Shown here: in pieces, positions 8,488-17,760 of the stretch
Layout: every line of letters begins with the position of its first letter
Position numbering within the stretch: the stretch's first letter is position 1
Assembly (NCBI RefSeq): GCF_019802085.1
Contig: NZ_JAHVHV010000004.1
Location: forward strand, 124,001-188,000
Direction: 5' to 3'
DNA: 64,000 nucleotides
From: Ferrimonas balearica
GTDB lineage: Bacteria > Pseudomonadota > Gammaproteobacteria > Enterobacterales > Shewanellaceae
Position numbers and translations under genes: made by a program
Notes under the pieces: model-generated
Told to the model about the DNA's origin: nothing
The model's input: the letters and a program-made list of their open reading frames with translations, nothing else
Database searches by the model: none

Positions 8488-9465
8488 TCAGAGCCGGCTC
8501 GGGCAACGCTGGGCCCACACGCCGCACTGCACCTGGCCGATGTGTTCGGCCCCCAGCAGCAGCATCACCAACCGGGACTGACCGATGCCGCCCCCCACGG
8601 TCTGCGGCAGGGTTCCGGCCAGCAAGCTTTGGTGCCAGGGCTGCGTCAGCCCCGCCTCCTGGCCCGCCAGACGCATCTGGTGTTGCAGGGCCAGGCTGTC
8701 CACCCGCACCCCCATGGAGGAGAGCTCGAACGCGTCCTCCAGCACCGGGTGCCAGATAAGCAGATCGCCATTGAGCCCCGCCCCCAGTTCGGTCTCGCTG
8801 CTCCAGTCGTCGTAATCCGGCGCCCGGGCATCGTGGGGCTGACCGTCCGCCAGCGCCCCACCGATGCCAATAAGGAACACCGCCCCCAGCTCTCGACAGA
8901 TTTGGCGCTCCCGCTGCGAGGCTGACAGCTCGGGGTAACGCTGGCGCAGGGTCTCGGCGTGCATAAAGGTCAGCCGCTCGGGCAGGGAGGGGGCGGTGGT
9001 GAGCCCAGGCGCGAGGGCCGCCTCGGTGGCTTTCAGGGCCGCCCAGACCGCCTCCACCCGCGCTTTGAGCCCGGCCAGGGAGCGCTCCTCACTCCCCAGC
9101 ACCTGCTCCCAGTCCCACTGGTCGACGTAGACCGAGTGCTTAGGCCCCAGGATCGCCTCGTCCGGTCGCAGCGCCTTCATCTGCGCCAGGATCCCCTCGC
9201 CGGGGCCGAACTGGTAGCGGCCCAGGGTGGCCCGCTTCCACTTGGCCAGGGAGTGCACCACTTCGAACGCCCGCCCCGGCAGGGACTTGACCCGAACCGC
9301 CACCGCCTGCTCCTCACCGGACAGGCCATCCTGGACGCCGCTGCCCACTTCGCTCAGCAGGGGCGCCTGCACCTCCAGCAGGTTCAGCCGCGCACTCAAC
9401 TCCCGGCTGAAGGTGTCACGGATAAGGGCGATCTGTTGCTGTTTCTCGATGTATGCGCGTTTCAT
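8488..9465 (-). CDS. asnA: Aspartate-ammonia ligase (asparagine synthetase A)
   Basis: Makes asparagine from aspartate, ammonia and ATP. It is related to class II aminoacyl-tRNA synthetases. 325 residues, against 330 in E. coli. Family segments visible are [50 protein letters not shown] and [14 protein letters not shown]. It starts at the ATG at 9465 with a GGATCCT purine stretch upstream. It is divergent from asnC, which activates it in E. coli. Confidence 0.95.
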   Translation of the reverse strand: MKRAYIEKQQQIALIRDTFSRELSARLNLLEVQAPLLSEVGSGVQDGLSGEEQAVAVRVKSLPGRAFEVVHSLAKWKRATLGRYQFGPGEGILAQMKALRPDEAILGPKHSVYVDQWDWEQVLGSEERSLAGLKARVEAVWAALKATEAALAPGLTTAPSLPERLTFMHAETLRQRYPELSASQRERQICRELGAVFLIGIGGALADGQPHDARAPDYDDWSSETELGAGLNGDLLIWHPVLEDAFELSSMGVRVDSLALQHQMRLAGQEAGLTQPWHQSLLAGTLPQTVGGGIGQSRLVMLLLGAEHIGQVQCGVWAQRCPSRL

Positions 9466-9555
9466 ACTGAAGGATCCTCATCATTTCCTGGCATCTGAGG
9501 AGGATTCTTTATTGCGCCGGCGGGTTGTTTCAATAGATCATCAAAGAAATACGGA

Positions 9556-9577
9556 CATTGAGATTTTTTCCTCAATG
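9556..9577. promoter_or_regulatory. Inverted repeat in the asnA-asnC intergenic region
   Basis: CATTGAG, an eight-base AT-rich spacer (ATTTTTTC) and CTCAATG form an interrupted palindrome about 45 bases before asnC. An Lrp/AsnC-family dimer site of this form is plausible and would fit autoregulation plus asnA activation. The function is inferred from position. Confidence 0.45.
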
Positions 9578-9621
9578 AAGCGCCACTTTCTTTCCATGAT
9601 CGTCAAAGGCGAGGCGAAAAA

Positions 9622-10083
9622 ATGACCGAACACTATCGAATCGACAATCTCGATAAAGCCCTGCTCAGCGCCCTGAAAGCGGACGCCCGGGTGCCCTACG
9701 CGGAGCTGGCCAAGCGCCACGGAGTCAGCCCGGGCACGGTGCACGTTCGGGTGGAGAAGATGAAACAGGCGGGGATCATCACCGGTACCCAGGCCACGGT
9801 GGATCCCAAGCGCCTGGGCTACAAGGTGTGCTGCTTTATCGGCATCAATCTCAAGGCCGCCGGCGACTACCCCAAGGTGCTGGCCAAGCTCGAAGCCCTG
9901 CCGGAGGTGGTGGAGGCCTACTACACCACGGGCCACTACAGCATCTTCACCAAGATCCACACCCGCAGCATCGACGCGCTGCACGATCTGCTGGTCCAGC
10001 AGATCCAGGCGATCCCCCAGATCCAGTCCACCGAAACCCTGTTGTCGCTGCAGCAGCCCATCCAGCGTCAGGTCGCGCCCTGA
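9622..10083 (+). CDS. asnC: Transcriptional regulator AsnC (Lrp family)
   Basis: 153 residues. The N-terminal winged HTH reads LDKALLSALKADARVPYAEL then the recognition helix in VSPGTVHVRVEKMKQAGII. The C-terminal RAM domain (about residues 70-150) binds the effector, asparagine in E. coli, and drives octamer formation. Size and divergent pairing with asnA identify AsnC rather than Lrp. Start at the ATG at 9622, after GGCGAGGCG. Confidence 0.93.
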   Translation: MTEHYRIDNLDKALLSALKADARVPYAELAKRHGVSPGTVHVRVEKMKQAGIITGTQATVDPKRLGYKVCCFIGINLKAAGDYPKVLAKLEALPEVVEAYYTTGHYSIFTKIHTRSIDALHDLLVQQIQAIPQIQSTETLLSLQQPIQRQVAP

Positions 10084-10302
10084 CTGGGCCGGCCCGCCAG
10101 CCGAACCCCATTCAGGCATATCCCTCTGTAAAGGCACCCGTACAAAGTAGGAATATCGGACTAACCTAATACTTTTAAAACACTTACAAGGTGCTCGCCT
10201 TGAGTGTTAATTGCATGTTACAAAAACATCTTCCCATTAGTGGGATGTATGCCAATGCAGGTAAGCGGTCGCATGGCGTCGACAAGACATGGAAGGAAAC
10301 AC
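10084..10302 (+). promoter_or_regulatory. Long leader of the protease gene
   Basis: 219 bases without a gene, markedly richer in A+T than the flanks. It contains an imperfect hairpin at 10181-10206 (CACT..AAGG / CCTT.AGTG) and a second at about 10228-10250 (ACAT..CCCA / TGGG ATGT). I compared it mentally with c-di-GMP and other common riboswitches and found no match. It is probably promoter plus structured 5' UTR. Confidence 0.4.
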
Positions 10303-13300
10303 ATGAAAAAGCAACTTGCACTCGTCATCGCGACGGCGCTCTACAGCGCCGGCTCGGTTGCCGCGGCGGTCAATGACAACGTCAGCCTCAGCGGTCAAGG
10401 CCTGGAACTGCTCTCTGCCGAGCAACACTGGGCCCCTCAGCAGCGTCAAGCCAAGCCCATCGCCCAGCAGCGCTTTATCGTGCAGCTCGAGGCATCCCCC
10501 ATCGCGACTTACCAGGGAGGGATCCCGGGTGTGGTCGCCACCGCCAAGGCTGGCAACGCCGATAAGCTGGATCTGAACAGCACCAACGTCAGCCAGTACC
10601 GCAACTACCTCAACGCCGAACTGCGGGCCTTCCAGTCCGCCCTGGCCTCTCGCCTGCCCAGCGCCAAGGTCTCCCACCGCTTCGACACCCTGTTCAACGG
10701 GGTGGCCGTGGTCGGCGGCAACGCCACCATGGCTCAGCTGGCCGCCCTGCCGGGCGTGAAGGCCGTCTTCCCGGAGCGTCTCTACACCACCGAGATGGAC
10801 GCCTCTTTGGATCTCATCAACGCGCCCGCCGTCTGGGAGCAACTGGGCGGTCGTGACAACGCCGGCGCCGGGGTTCGCGTGGCCATTATCGACTCCGGGA
10901 TCCGCCCCGAGCACGACATGTTCGCCGGCGAGGGCTTCACCGCCCCCACCGACAACATGCCCACCGACGACTACTGCTCCACCACCGACGCCTCGTTCTG
11001 TAACGACAAGCTGATCGTGGCGCGCTGGTCCGCGCCCACCTTCCCGGTGTGGGAAGGCGAGCACATGAGCCCCCTGGGATTTGACGGTCACGGCTCTCAC
11101 GTCGCCGGTACCGCCGCGGGCAACAAGGTGGACATCACCTTTATGGGTCAGGAAGTCTCCGTGTCCGGTGTGGCTCCCGGTGCCTACGTGATGTCCTACA
11201 AGGCGCTGTACGCCCGGGCCGATGATCCGACCCGCGCCTCCGGCTCCAACATCATGCTGCTCGAAGCGCTGGAGAACGCCGTCAAGGATGGCGCCGACGT
11301 GATCAACAACTCCTGGGGCGGCAGCGCGGGCATGGACCCGGCCTTCTCCCCCTACAAGTCCGCCTTCGAAGCCGCCGAAGCCGCGGGTGTGGTGGTCGCC
11401 ACCTCCGCCGGTAACTCCGGCTCTGGCCCCCAGACCATCGGTTGCCCGGGCTGTATCGAAGCGGGCATCACCGTGGCCAACACCACCCACGGTCGTTTCT
11501 TCGCCAACGAACTGGCCGTCGGCAGCCTGACCGGCCTGCTCTCCATCGAGGGCACCGCAGCGGCTCGCCTGACCGACGACATCTCCGCCAACGTGGTGGC
11601 CAGCCTGAACGTCGATGAAGCCAACTTCGAGGGCTGCATGGCCTTCCCCGAAGCCAGCTTCGACGGCGCCATTGCGCTGATCAGCCGGGGCGCCTGTGCT
11701 TTCCAGGACAAGGCAGACAACGCCGCGGCCGCCGGTGCCGTGGCCATGGTGGTCTACAACAACCGTGATGGTCAGCCCATCACCATGTCCCTGGACGCCG
11801 CCACCATCCCCTCGGTGATGATAAGCCAAGCCGACGGTGAAGCTGCGCTGATGGAGCTGGGCAACGAAGGCGGCAACGCCGGTGTGATCACCGCCGAGGT
11901 GAGCCGCATTCTGGACAGCACCTTTGCCGATAACACCGCCAGCTCCAGCTCCCGGGGCCCCAACGGCGACCCCAACATCCTGAAGCCGGACATCGCCGCT
12001 CCGGGCAGCTCCATCCTCTCCGCCATGTCACCGGAAGAGCCGGGCCAGGAGGGCAACCTCTACGCCCTGCTCAGCGGCACCTCCATGGCCAGCCCCCACA
12101 TCGCCGGTGCCGCCGCGCTGATGCGGGAGATGCACCCGGACTGGAGCGCCGTGGAGATCAAAACCGCACTGACCTCCAGCGCCAAGAACACCGGCCTGAC
12201 CAAGGAAGACGCTGCCACCCCGGCGGATCCCTTCGATGTGGGTGCCGGCCGGGTTGACCTGGTGGCCGCCTCCAACGCCGTACTGACCTTCGACAAGGCC
12301 TCCTTTGCCAACGCCGCCTGTATCTCCGGATGCATGTTCACCGGTACCGTGACCAACCGTGGCATGATGGCGGACAGCTGGGCTCTGAGCGCCATGGTGG
12401 CCGGTGCCGATGTGACCATCAGCCCCGCCAGCGTGATGCTGGAGGCCGGTGCCTCTGCCGACTTTACCGTCACCATCGATCCGACCTTCTCCGACAAGGG
12501 GGCCTGGCTGTTTGGTGAGGTGAACTTCAGTGGCACCACTGACGCACACCTGCCCCTGGCCATCTTCCCGGACGTCTCCACCGATCTGTCCATGCTGGCG
12601 GTCTACGGTGATGAGCCGACCCTGGCCTACGGCGAAGAGGGGATGTACCACGCCATGTTCGCCAACAAGGCGTTCGAAGGCACCGTGGCCCTGACCCTGA
12701 GCACCCCGGACGGCCTCTCCATGGTGGAAGGCAGCGCCATGATCAGCGCCAACATGGCCAACCCCACCGGCATGGAGATCGATGAAGCCAACGGTCTGCT
12801 GAGCTGGGTCGGTCAACTGGGCACCCAGTCCATGGGCCTGGAGTCCCTGGGCGTGCTGAGCCTGCCGAGCTTCGGTGGCGCCGGCAACCAGATCGCCTGT
12901 AACGACGGCTGTGACGAAGTTTCCTTCCTCTACAACCTGCCGACCTTCGAGTTCAATGGTCAGGACTACACCCAGGTCACCATCTCCGACAACGGCCTGA
13001 TCGCCGCTGGCGACGTGGAGACCAGCGGTTCCTGGAACAACCAGATGCTGCCGGACAGCGCCGCGCCGAACAACGTGATCGCCCCGTTCTGGGCCGACAT
13101 GGACCTGTCCGATGGCACCGCCGGTGACACCGGTGGCGGTACCATGCACATCTTCGGTCTGAACGGCAGCGACGGGAACCTGGCCTGGATCGGCATCGAG
13201 TGGCTGAACGCCCAGCTGTGGAACGACGCCTCCGGCGAAACCTACAGCTTCGGCGTCTGGCTGGGTGTGGGTGCCAACAAGGGCACCAACATCATGAACT

Positions 13301-14190
13301 ACATCAGCCTGGGGGCCACTCCTGGTAACCTGACCGTCGGTGCCGAGGATCTCAGCGGCTCTGTGGGTGCCATGATGTACTACAACGGTGAAGGCGTCGC
13401 CCCGGTAGACGGTGAAGCCGTTGCCGTGGCCGCCGTACCGGGCGGTACCGTCAACATGGACTTCGCCCTGACCGCCGACACCCTGGACGTGGCCGCCGAC
13501 GACATGGCGGAAACCATGGAGGAGGAGGCCGTCACCTTCGAGCTCATCAGCAACGACAGCGCTGCGCTGCAGCTGCCTCTGATGCTCAAGGGCACCCACG
13601 AAGGCACCATGGTTGAGGCCCTGCACCTGGTGAACGTCACCGGCGCCATGCCGACCGACTTCAACCTGACCAGTGAGCCGGCCAACGGCACCGTGATGGT
13701 GAACAGCGACATGACCGTGACCTACACCCCTGCCATGGACTTCTTCGGCACCGACAGCTTCGAGTACGAAGCCGTGGACGCCGATGGCATGGTGCTGGGC
13801 ATGGCCAAGGCCATGGTGACCGTCACCAACGTGAACGACGCCCCTGTGGCCAGTGCGCCGGCCAACGACTCCGTCAACAGCGGTAAGTCGGTCAGCATCC
13901 CGCTGTCCGCCACCGACGTGGACGGTGACGACCTGACCTGGACCGTTACCCAGACCGCGGGTCCGAGCGCGCCGATCTCCATCACCGGCAGCACCGTCAA
14001 CATCTCCGGTCCCCGTGTGACCAGCGATCAGGTGATGACCTTCTCCGCCGTGGCCAACGACGGCGAGTTGGACAGCGAACCGGTGAGCTTCAACGTGACC
14101 GTGCGTGAGCTGGACGATAGCGGCAGCCTGGGTTGGCTGACCCTGCTGCTGGCTCCGCTGGCCCTGGTACGTCGCCGCAAGGCGGCCTAA
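10303..14190 (+). CDS. Secreted S8 serine protease with PA insert and GlyGly-CTERM tail
   Basis: 1295 residues. Signal peptide MKKQLALVIATALYSAGSVA is followed by an I9-type propeptide (RFIVQLEASP...). The subtilisin core has D197 (VAIIDSGI), H263 (DGHGSHVAGT) and S594 (SGTSMASPH). A PA domain (about 430-540) is inserted between His and Ser. Next come beta-sandwich domains, including a tandem cadherin-like repeat (ANGTVMVNSDMTVTYTPAMD). The C-terminus is a GlyGly-CTERM-like sorting signal: GSLGWLTLLLAPLAL then RRRKAA. Such proteins leave by type II secretion and are processed by rhombosortase. I start at the ATG at 10303, behind GGAAGGAAAC; earlier ATGs lack a signal peptide. Expected role: extracellular protein digestion. 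Single gene. Confidence 0.9.
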   Translation: MKKQLALVIATALYSAGSVAAAVNDNVSLSGQGLELLSAEQHWAPQQRQAKPIAQQRFIVQLEASPIATYQGGIPGVVATAKAGNADKLDLNSTNVSQYRNYLNAELRAFQSALASRLPSAKVSHRFDTLFNGVAVVGGNATMAQLAALPGVKAVFPERLYTTEMDASLDLINAPAVWEQLGGRDNAGAGVRVAIIDSGIRPEHDMFAGEGFTAPTDNMPTDDYCSTTDASFCNDKLIVARWSAPTFPVWEGEHMSPLGFDGHGSHVAGTAAGNKVDITFMGQEVSVSGVAPGAYVMSYKALYARADDPTRASGSNIMLLEALENAVKDGADVINNSWGGSAGMDPAFSPYKSAFEAAEAAGVVVATSAGNSGSGPQTIGCPGCIEAGITVANTTHGRFFANELAVGSLTGLLSIEGTAAARLTDDISANVVASLNVDEANFEGCMAFPEASFDGAIALISRGACAFQDKADNAAAAGAVAMVVYNNRDGQPITMSLDAATIPSVMISQADGEAALMELGNEGGNAGVITAEVSRILDSTFADNTASSSSRGPNGDPNILKPDIAAPGSSILSAMSPEEPGQEGNLYALLSGTSMASPHIAGAAALMREMHPDWSAVEIKTALTSSAKNTGLTKEDAATPADPFDVGAGRVDLVAASNAVLTFDKASFANAACISGCMFTGTVTNRGMMADSWALSAMVAGADVTISPASVMLEAGASADFTVTIDPTFSDKGAWLFGEVNFSGTTDAHLPLAIFPDVSTDLSMLAVYGDEPTLAYGEEGMYHAMFANKAFEGTVALTLSTPDGLSMVEGSAMISANMANPTGMEIDEANGLLSWVGQLGTQSMGLESLGVLSLPSFGGAGNQIACNDGCDEVSFLYNLPTFEFNGQDYTQVTISDNGLIAAGDVETSGSWNNQMLPDSAAPNNVIAPFWADMDLSDGTAGDTGGGTMHIFGLNGSDGNLAWIGIEWLNAQLWNDASGETYSFGVWLGVGANKGTNIMNYISLGATPGNLTVGAEDLSGSVGAMMYYNGEGVAPVDGEAVAVAAVPGGTVNMDFALTADTLDVAADDMAETMEEEAVTFELISNDSAALQLPLMLKGTHEGTMVEALHLVNVTGAMPTDFNLTSEPANGTVMVNSDMTVTYTPAMDFFGTDSFEYEAVDADGMVLGMAKAMVTVTNVNDAPVASAPANDSVNSGKSVSIPLSATDVDGDDLTWTVTQTAGPSAPISITGSTVNISGPRVTSDQVMTFSAVANDGELDSEPVSFNVTVRELDDSGSLGWLTLLLAPLALVRRRKAA

Positions 14191-14202
14191 CACCGGCCAA
14201 CG

Positions 14203-14231
14203 AAAAAGGGCGCCATTCGGCGCCCTTTTTT
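14203..14231. terminator. Bidirectional intrinsic terminator
   Basis: AAAAA, then GGGCGCC, loop ATTC, GGCGCCC and TTTTTT. It ends the protease gene on the + strand and lysC on the - strand (the lysC stop lies at its edge). Confidence 0.9.
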
Positions 14232-15609
14232 ATTGCTCCAACAGTCGGCTGTGCAGCTGCCTGACCACCCCATCCACCTGGCTGCCGTCCACCAGGAAGC
14301 AGAGGTTGTGGGGGCTGGCCCCCTGGCAGATCATCCGCACATTGTGCTGCTCCAGCACCTCGAAGACCCGCTTGCCAATTCCCGCGGTGTTGGCGATGCG
14401 ATTGCCAATGACCGCCACCAGGGCGAGATCGCTCTCCACCTCCACCCGGCACATCTGCCCCAGCTCCGCCAGCAGCGCTTCGGTCAGCAGCTCTCGTCCG
14501 CCGCTGTCGGAACCGGTGCTGTCCAGGGTCAGCGCCACGGACACCTCGGAGGTGGTGATGAGATCCACGCTGATGCGGTGGCGGGCCAGGATGGCGAACA
14601 GCTCCGCCAGGAAGCCCTGGGCGTGCAGCATGTTGAGGCTGTGCACCGTAAGCAGGGTCTGCTGGCGACGCAGGGACACGGCCCGGAACACCGGCGTCAG
14701 CTCAGTGCGGTTGCGGATCCAGGTGCCGCCCTTCTCCGGCTCCCGGCTGCAACCGACAAACACCGAACACCCGGAACGCACCGCCGGCAGTATGGTGGCC
14801 GGGTGCAGCACCTTGGCGCCAAAGGTGGCCATCTCCGCGGCCTCGTCGAAGGAGAGCTCCGGGATGGCGCAGGCGGAGGGCACCAGGCGGGGATCGCAGG
14901 TGTAGATCCCATCCACATCGGTCCAGATCGCCAGGTTGTCCGCCGCCAGCGCTTCGGCCAGCAGCGCGGCGCTGAAGTCCGAGCCGCCCCGCCCCAGGGT
15001 GGTGGTGTGGCCGGCGGCGTCGGCGCCAATAAAGCCCTGGGTCACCACCCGCTCTGCCCGCATCAGCGGCACCAGGCTCTGCTGCGCCAGCGCGGCGATG
15101 TCGTCCAGCAGCGGGGTGGCCCGGCCATGATGGCCGTCGGTGCGCATTACGGTGCGCACATCAAAGCAGGTGGCCGGCTCCCCCCGTTGGCGCAGCAACT
15201 CGGCAAACAGCAAGGAGGAGCACTGCTCCCCCAGCGCCAGCAATGCGTCCACGGCGGCCGCGTCGGCGGGCGTCCCGGCCAGTTGAGCGCTCAGGGTGTC
15301 CATCTCGGTCAGCAAGCTGTCGAGGCGGGCGGCCACCGAGGCCGGGTGACCCAGGTCATCGAGGATCTGGTACTGGATCTGGGCGATCTGGGCCAGCAGC
15401 GCCAGGCGGGCGTCCGAATCGACGACGCCGGCGGACAGCGCCACCAGGAGGTTGGTCACGCCGCTGGAGGCGCTGACCACCACTACGCGCACGCGTTCAT
15501 CCGCCAACACGATGTCGGCACACCGACTCATGGAGGGGTAATCGGCCACGGAGGTGCCGCCAAACTTGGCCACGGTAACCGGGGAGGAGTGAGGATTGAG
15601 GTTGTTCAT
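14230..15609 (-). CDS. lysC: Lysine-sensitive aspartate kinase III
   Basis: First step of the aspartate pathway to lysine, threonine and methionine: phosphorylation of aspartate. 459 residues. The catalytic domain begins with VAKFGGTSVADY; ATP and substrate segments include VVVSASSGVTNLL, TLGRGGSDFSAALLAEAL and WTDVDGIYTCDPR. Two C-terminal ACT domains (about 310-459) are the lysine feedback site. There is no homoserine dehydrogenase fusion, so it is LysC rather than ThrA or MetL. Control is also exerted by the lysine riboswitch in its leader, where the binding site GGAG before ATG 15609 sits inside a hairpin. Confidence 0.95.
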   Translation of the reverse strand: MNNLNPHSSPVTVAKFGGTSVADYPSMSRCADIVLADERVRVVVVSASSGVTNLLVALSAGVVDSDARLALLAQIAQIQYQILDDLGHPASVAARLDSLLTEMDTLSAQLAGTPADAAAVDALLALGEQCSSLLFAELLRQRGEPATCFDVRTVMRTDGHHGRATPLLDDIAALAQQSLVPLMRAERVVTQGFIGADAAGHTTTLGRGGSDFSAALLAEALAADNLAIWTDVDGIYTCDPRLVPSACAIPELSFDEAAEMATFGAKVLHPATILPAVRSGCSVFVGCSREPEKGGTWIRNRTELTPVFRAVSLRRQQTLLTVHSLNMLHAQGFLAELFAILARHRISVDLITTSEVSVALTLDSTGSDSGGRELLTEALLAELGQMCRVEVESDLALVAVIGNRIANTAGIGKRVFEVLEQHNVRMICQGASPHNLCFLVDGSQVDGVVRQLHSRLLEQ

Positions 15610-15611
15610 TG

Positions 15612-15643
15612 GGCTCCGAACCTAAACTGTCGTTCGGAGAGCC
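15612..15643 (-). promoter_or_regulatory. RBS-sequestering hairpin of lysC
   Basis: On the minus strand GGCTC-TC-CGAAC pairs with GTTCG-GAGCC, a 10-bp stem with a two-base bulge that buries the GGAG just before the lysC ATG. The left arm contains GCTCTCC (15636-15642), which is exactly complementary to GGAGAGC (15695-15701) at the 3' edge of the riboswitch P1 helix. This gives a two-state switch. The pairing is read directly; the function is inference. Confidence 0.75.
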
Positions 15644-15687
15644 TGGACAAGGTCGACCACGCGGGCAGGACGCGCCGCGAGGGGTCT

Positions 15688-15860
15688 TCCAGAAGCTCTC
15701 CACCTACATCAAATGGGTGACAGCCCCGGGGATTCAGCCCCGGCAGCCGATCCGGCCCCCTGCGAATGGGGCCTGGACCTCGGCGTTGCTCCCCCTGGGC
15801 CGGGATCCTGGGAGTTCGCACTCCTGCTCCGGCTTACCTGGACAACGCACCTCTTCTGTT
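15688..15860 (-). ncRNA. Lysine riboswitch (L box)
   Basis: The lysC leader carries the L-box core read on the minus strand: AGAGGTGCG near the 5' end, GGGGGAGCAACGCCGAGG, CTGCCGGGGCTGA and GGGGCTGTCACC, then TGGAGAGCTTCTG. The closing P1 helix is CAGAAG (15853-15858) with CTTCTG (15690-15695). Lysine binding stabilises P1. Here that would free the anti-RBS strand to fold over the lysC ribosome binding site and stop translation. Confidence 0.92.
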
Positions 15861-16456
15861 CTCCCAAGCGATGGGAGAGCGCCAATCTCACCCTAAAAAC
15901 GCGAAGCTGTCAAACGCTGCAGGGCCGCACGTTACCCCAGCCCTCTTTTGTGAGCGCCATCACACTCCTGCTCCACTGTTTACATCTGTGCCCCAAGATG
16001 GGTCGACTGATGCCTTTCGGGCGGTGCCAATGGGGCAAATGGCACAAGGCGTTAACCAGAGTGGCCCAAACAAGGCCACTTTGGAGGGGGAAGAGGGGCC
16101 ATTGGCATGCCCCGCCCCCCAAAATCGACTACAACTTCGCCACCTGCTGGCTTACTTTTCCCAAAATTCCGTGGCTTGCGCCCCGTCAATTCGTCATCTT
16201 TTTGTGATCTTTCGCCCAGTTTCGATGCGCCGTTAACAAAAGTTGGCCAACTGTTGAACCGAACTGAGGTAATTTGTTCCCACGAGGCGAGACACCCAAA
16301 TCGATGCAGGTGGGCGCCTTATGGGAAGCAAGCGGCCCTCGGCAACAAATTTGCCCTGGCTGAATGTGGCAATAAAAGGGACTTTGCATACGCTTAAGGT
16401 TAGTGGACGCCCACTGGCTTTTGATTGGTATCGAACAGCGCTTTAGGTAGCTAAAC
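15861..16456. other. lysC/arcA divergent promoter region
   Basis: About 600 bases with no convincing gene; open frames here lack ribosome binding sites and family-like sequence. It must hold the lysC promoter (leftward) and the arcA promoter (rightward, in the A+T-richer last 250 bases). A stem-loop at 16060-16080 (AGTGGCC, CAAACAA, GGCCACT) followed by TTT may be a terminator or an operator. Nothing else recognisable. Confidence 0.5.
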
Positions 16457-17179
16457 ATGCAAAATCCGCACATCCTCATCGTTGAAGACGAAGCCGTAAC
16501 CAGCAACACTCTCAAGAGCATCTTCGAAGCCGAAGGCTACAACGTTACCGTGGCCGTTGACGGTGACGAGATGCACAACGCTCTGAAGAACAACAAGATC
16601 TCCCTGGTGATCATGGACATCAACCTGCCCGGTAAAAACGGTCTGTTGCTGGCCCGTGAGCTGCGCGAGCAGGACGACATCGCCCTGATCTTCCTGACCG
16701 GCCGCGACAACGAAGTGGACAAGATCCTGGGTCTGGAGATTGGTGCCGACGACTACATCACCAAGCCGTTCAACCCCCGTGAGCTGACCATCCGTGCTCG
16801 CAACCTGTTGAACCGCATCGTCAACGCCGGTAAGACCACCGACGAGAAGCCCCAGGTGGAGTACTACCACTTCAACGACTGGACTCTGGAGATCAACAGC
16901 CGCTCCCTGATCAGCCCCGCCGGCGAACCCTTCAAGCTGCCGCGCTCCGAGTTCCGTGCGCTGCTGCACTTCGTCGAGAACCCGGGCAAGATCCTGTCCC
17001 GCAGCGATCTGCTGATGAAGATGACCGGCCGTGAGCTCAAGCCCCACGACCGCACCGTGGACGTGACCATCCGTCGCATCCGCAAGCACTTCGAGAGCCA
17101 CCCGGAAACGCCGGAGATCATCGCCACCATCCACGGCGAAGGCTACCGTTTCTGCGGTGCCCTGGGTAACGAGCAGTAA
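16457..17179 (+). CDS. arcA: Aerobic/anaerobic response regulator ArcA
   Basis: 240-residue OmpR-type regulator. The receiver domain has the acidic pair in VEDEAVTS, phosphorylation site D54 (VIMDINLPG) and K in [10 protein letters not shown]. The C-terminal winged helix (about 135-235) ends with [16 protein letters not shown] and [13 protein letters not shown]. The sequence is ArcA-like throughout ([20 protein letters not shown]). ArcA controls respiratory genes under low oxygen. The next gene, convergent and 60 bases away, encodes a lone HPt domain. This is consistent with a Shewanella-style relay in which the sensor lacks its own HPt. No arcB-like kinase is in the window. Confidence 0.95.
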   Translation: MQNPHILIVEDEAVTSNTLKSIFEAEGYNVTVAVDGDEMHNALKNNKISLVIMDINLPGKNGLLLARELREQDDIALIFLTGRDNEVDKILGLEIGADDYITKPFNPRELTIRARNLLNRIVNAGKTTDEKPQVEYYHFNDWTLEINSRSLISPAGEPFKLPRSEFRALLHFVENPGKILSRSDLLMKMTGRELKPHDRTVDVTIRRIRKHFESHPETPEIIATIHGEGYRFCGALGNEQ

Positions 17180-17194
17180 GCCTCGTCCCAGCAC

Positions 17195-17225
17195 AAAAAA
17201 AGGCTGCCCTCGGGCAGCCTTTTTT
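17195..17225. terminator. Bidirectional intrinsic terminator
   Basis: A-tract, GGCTGCC, loop CTCG, GGCAGCC and a run of T. It separates the convergent arcA and hptA genes and works for both. Confidence 0.92.
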
Positions 17226-17240
17226 GATCCGGCTCGCGAC

Positions 17241-17603
17241 TCAGGCGCGGCTGGTCAGGTAATCCTTGAGGCTGGCCAGATCCGCGTCCAGGTGGTCCCG
17301 GATCGCCTGGAACCAACTCTGGTGCTCGGGCTCCCACTGGGGCTCATCGCCACACTGCAGTGCCTGGGACAGCTCCTGGATCCGCTTCAGACCGACAGAG
17401 CCGGCGGCGCCTTTAAGCTTATGGGCTTCCGACAGCACCAGATCCTTGTCCCCCGATTCCAGCCCACGGGCGATGGCGGCAACGTATTCCGGCGCCATCT
17501 GCTCAAACACCACCACCGACTTCAACAGGGTGCCGGCGCCAATGGCAGCACAGTATTGATCGAGGGTGACGGTATCCAGATGCTCGAGAGCAGCTTGAGT
17601 CAT
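17241..17603 (-). CDS. hptA: Histidine phosphotransfer protein (HptA-like)
   Basis: 120 residues made of a single four-helix HPt domain. The phosphorylated His is H61 in SEAHKLKGAAGSVG, the canonical HxxKG context. It has no kinase or receiver part, so it must relay phosphate between a hybrid kinase and a regulator. In Shewanella oneidensis, HptA (117 residues) does this between ArcS and ArcA. The adjacency to arcA here supports the same role; the symbol is given on that basis. Start: ATG at 17603 with CTGGAGA upstream. The frame is open further upstream, but those ATGs lack binding sites. Confidence 0.85.
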   Translation of the reverse strand: MTQAALEHLDTVTLDQYCAAIGAGTLLKSVVVFEQMAPEYVAAIARGLESGDKDLVLSEAHKLKGAAGSVGLKRIQELSQALQCGDEPQWEPEHQSWFQAIRDHLDADLASLKDYLTSRA

Positions 17604-17760
17604 GGGATTCTCCAGTGTCGAGGGTAAGCGCATCATTGCTGGTCCAAAATTACCATGGGATGCCAAGGGTCACAACACGCGCGCTTTTCCATCACCCTGA
17701 CGGTTAATAAATGGTATTCTCCCAGCCCGAATCGATAACCTCCTAATAAATAGTGGGAAG

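Noticed and set aside
10084-10302. c-di-GMP riboswitch in the protease leader
   Set aside because: The region can fold, but the conserved aptamer core and tetraloop-receptor sequences are not visible.
10237-14193. Two long antisense frames across the S8 protease gene
   Set aside because: Same cause: codon bias of a GC-rich gene leaves the complementary frame open. The translations are Gly/His-rich and unlike any protein.
15766-16236. Open frames (up to 156 codons) between lysC and arcA
   Set aside because: They run through the lysine riboswitch complement, lack binding sites and show no coding character.
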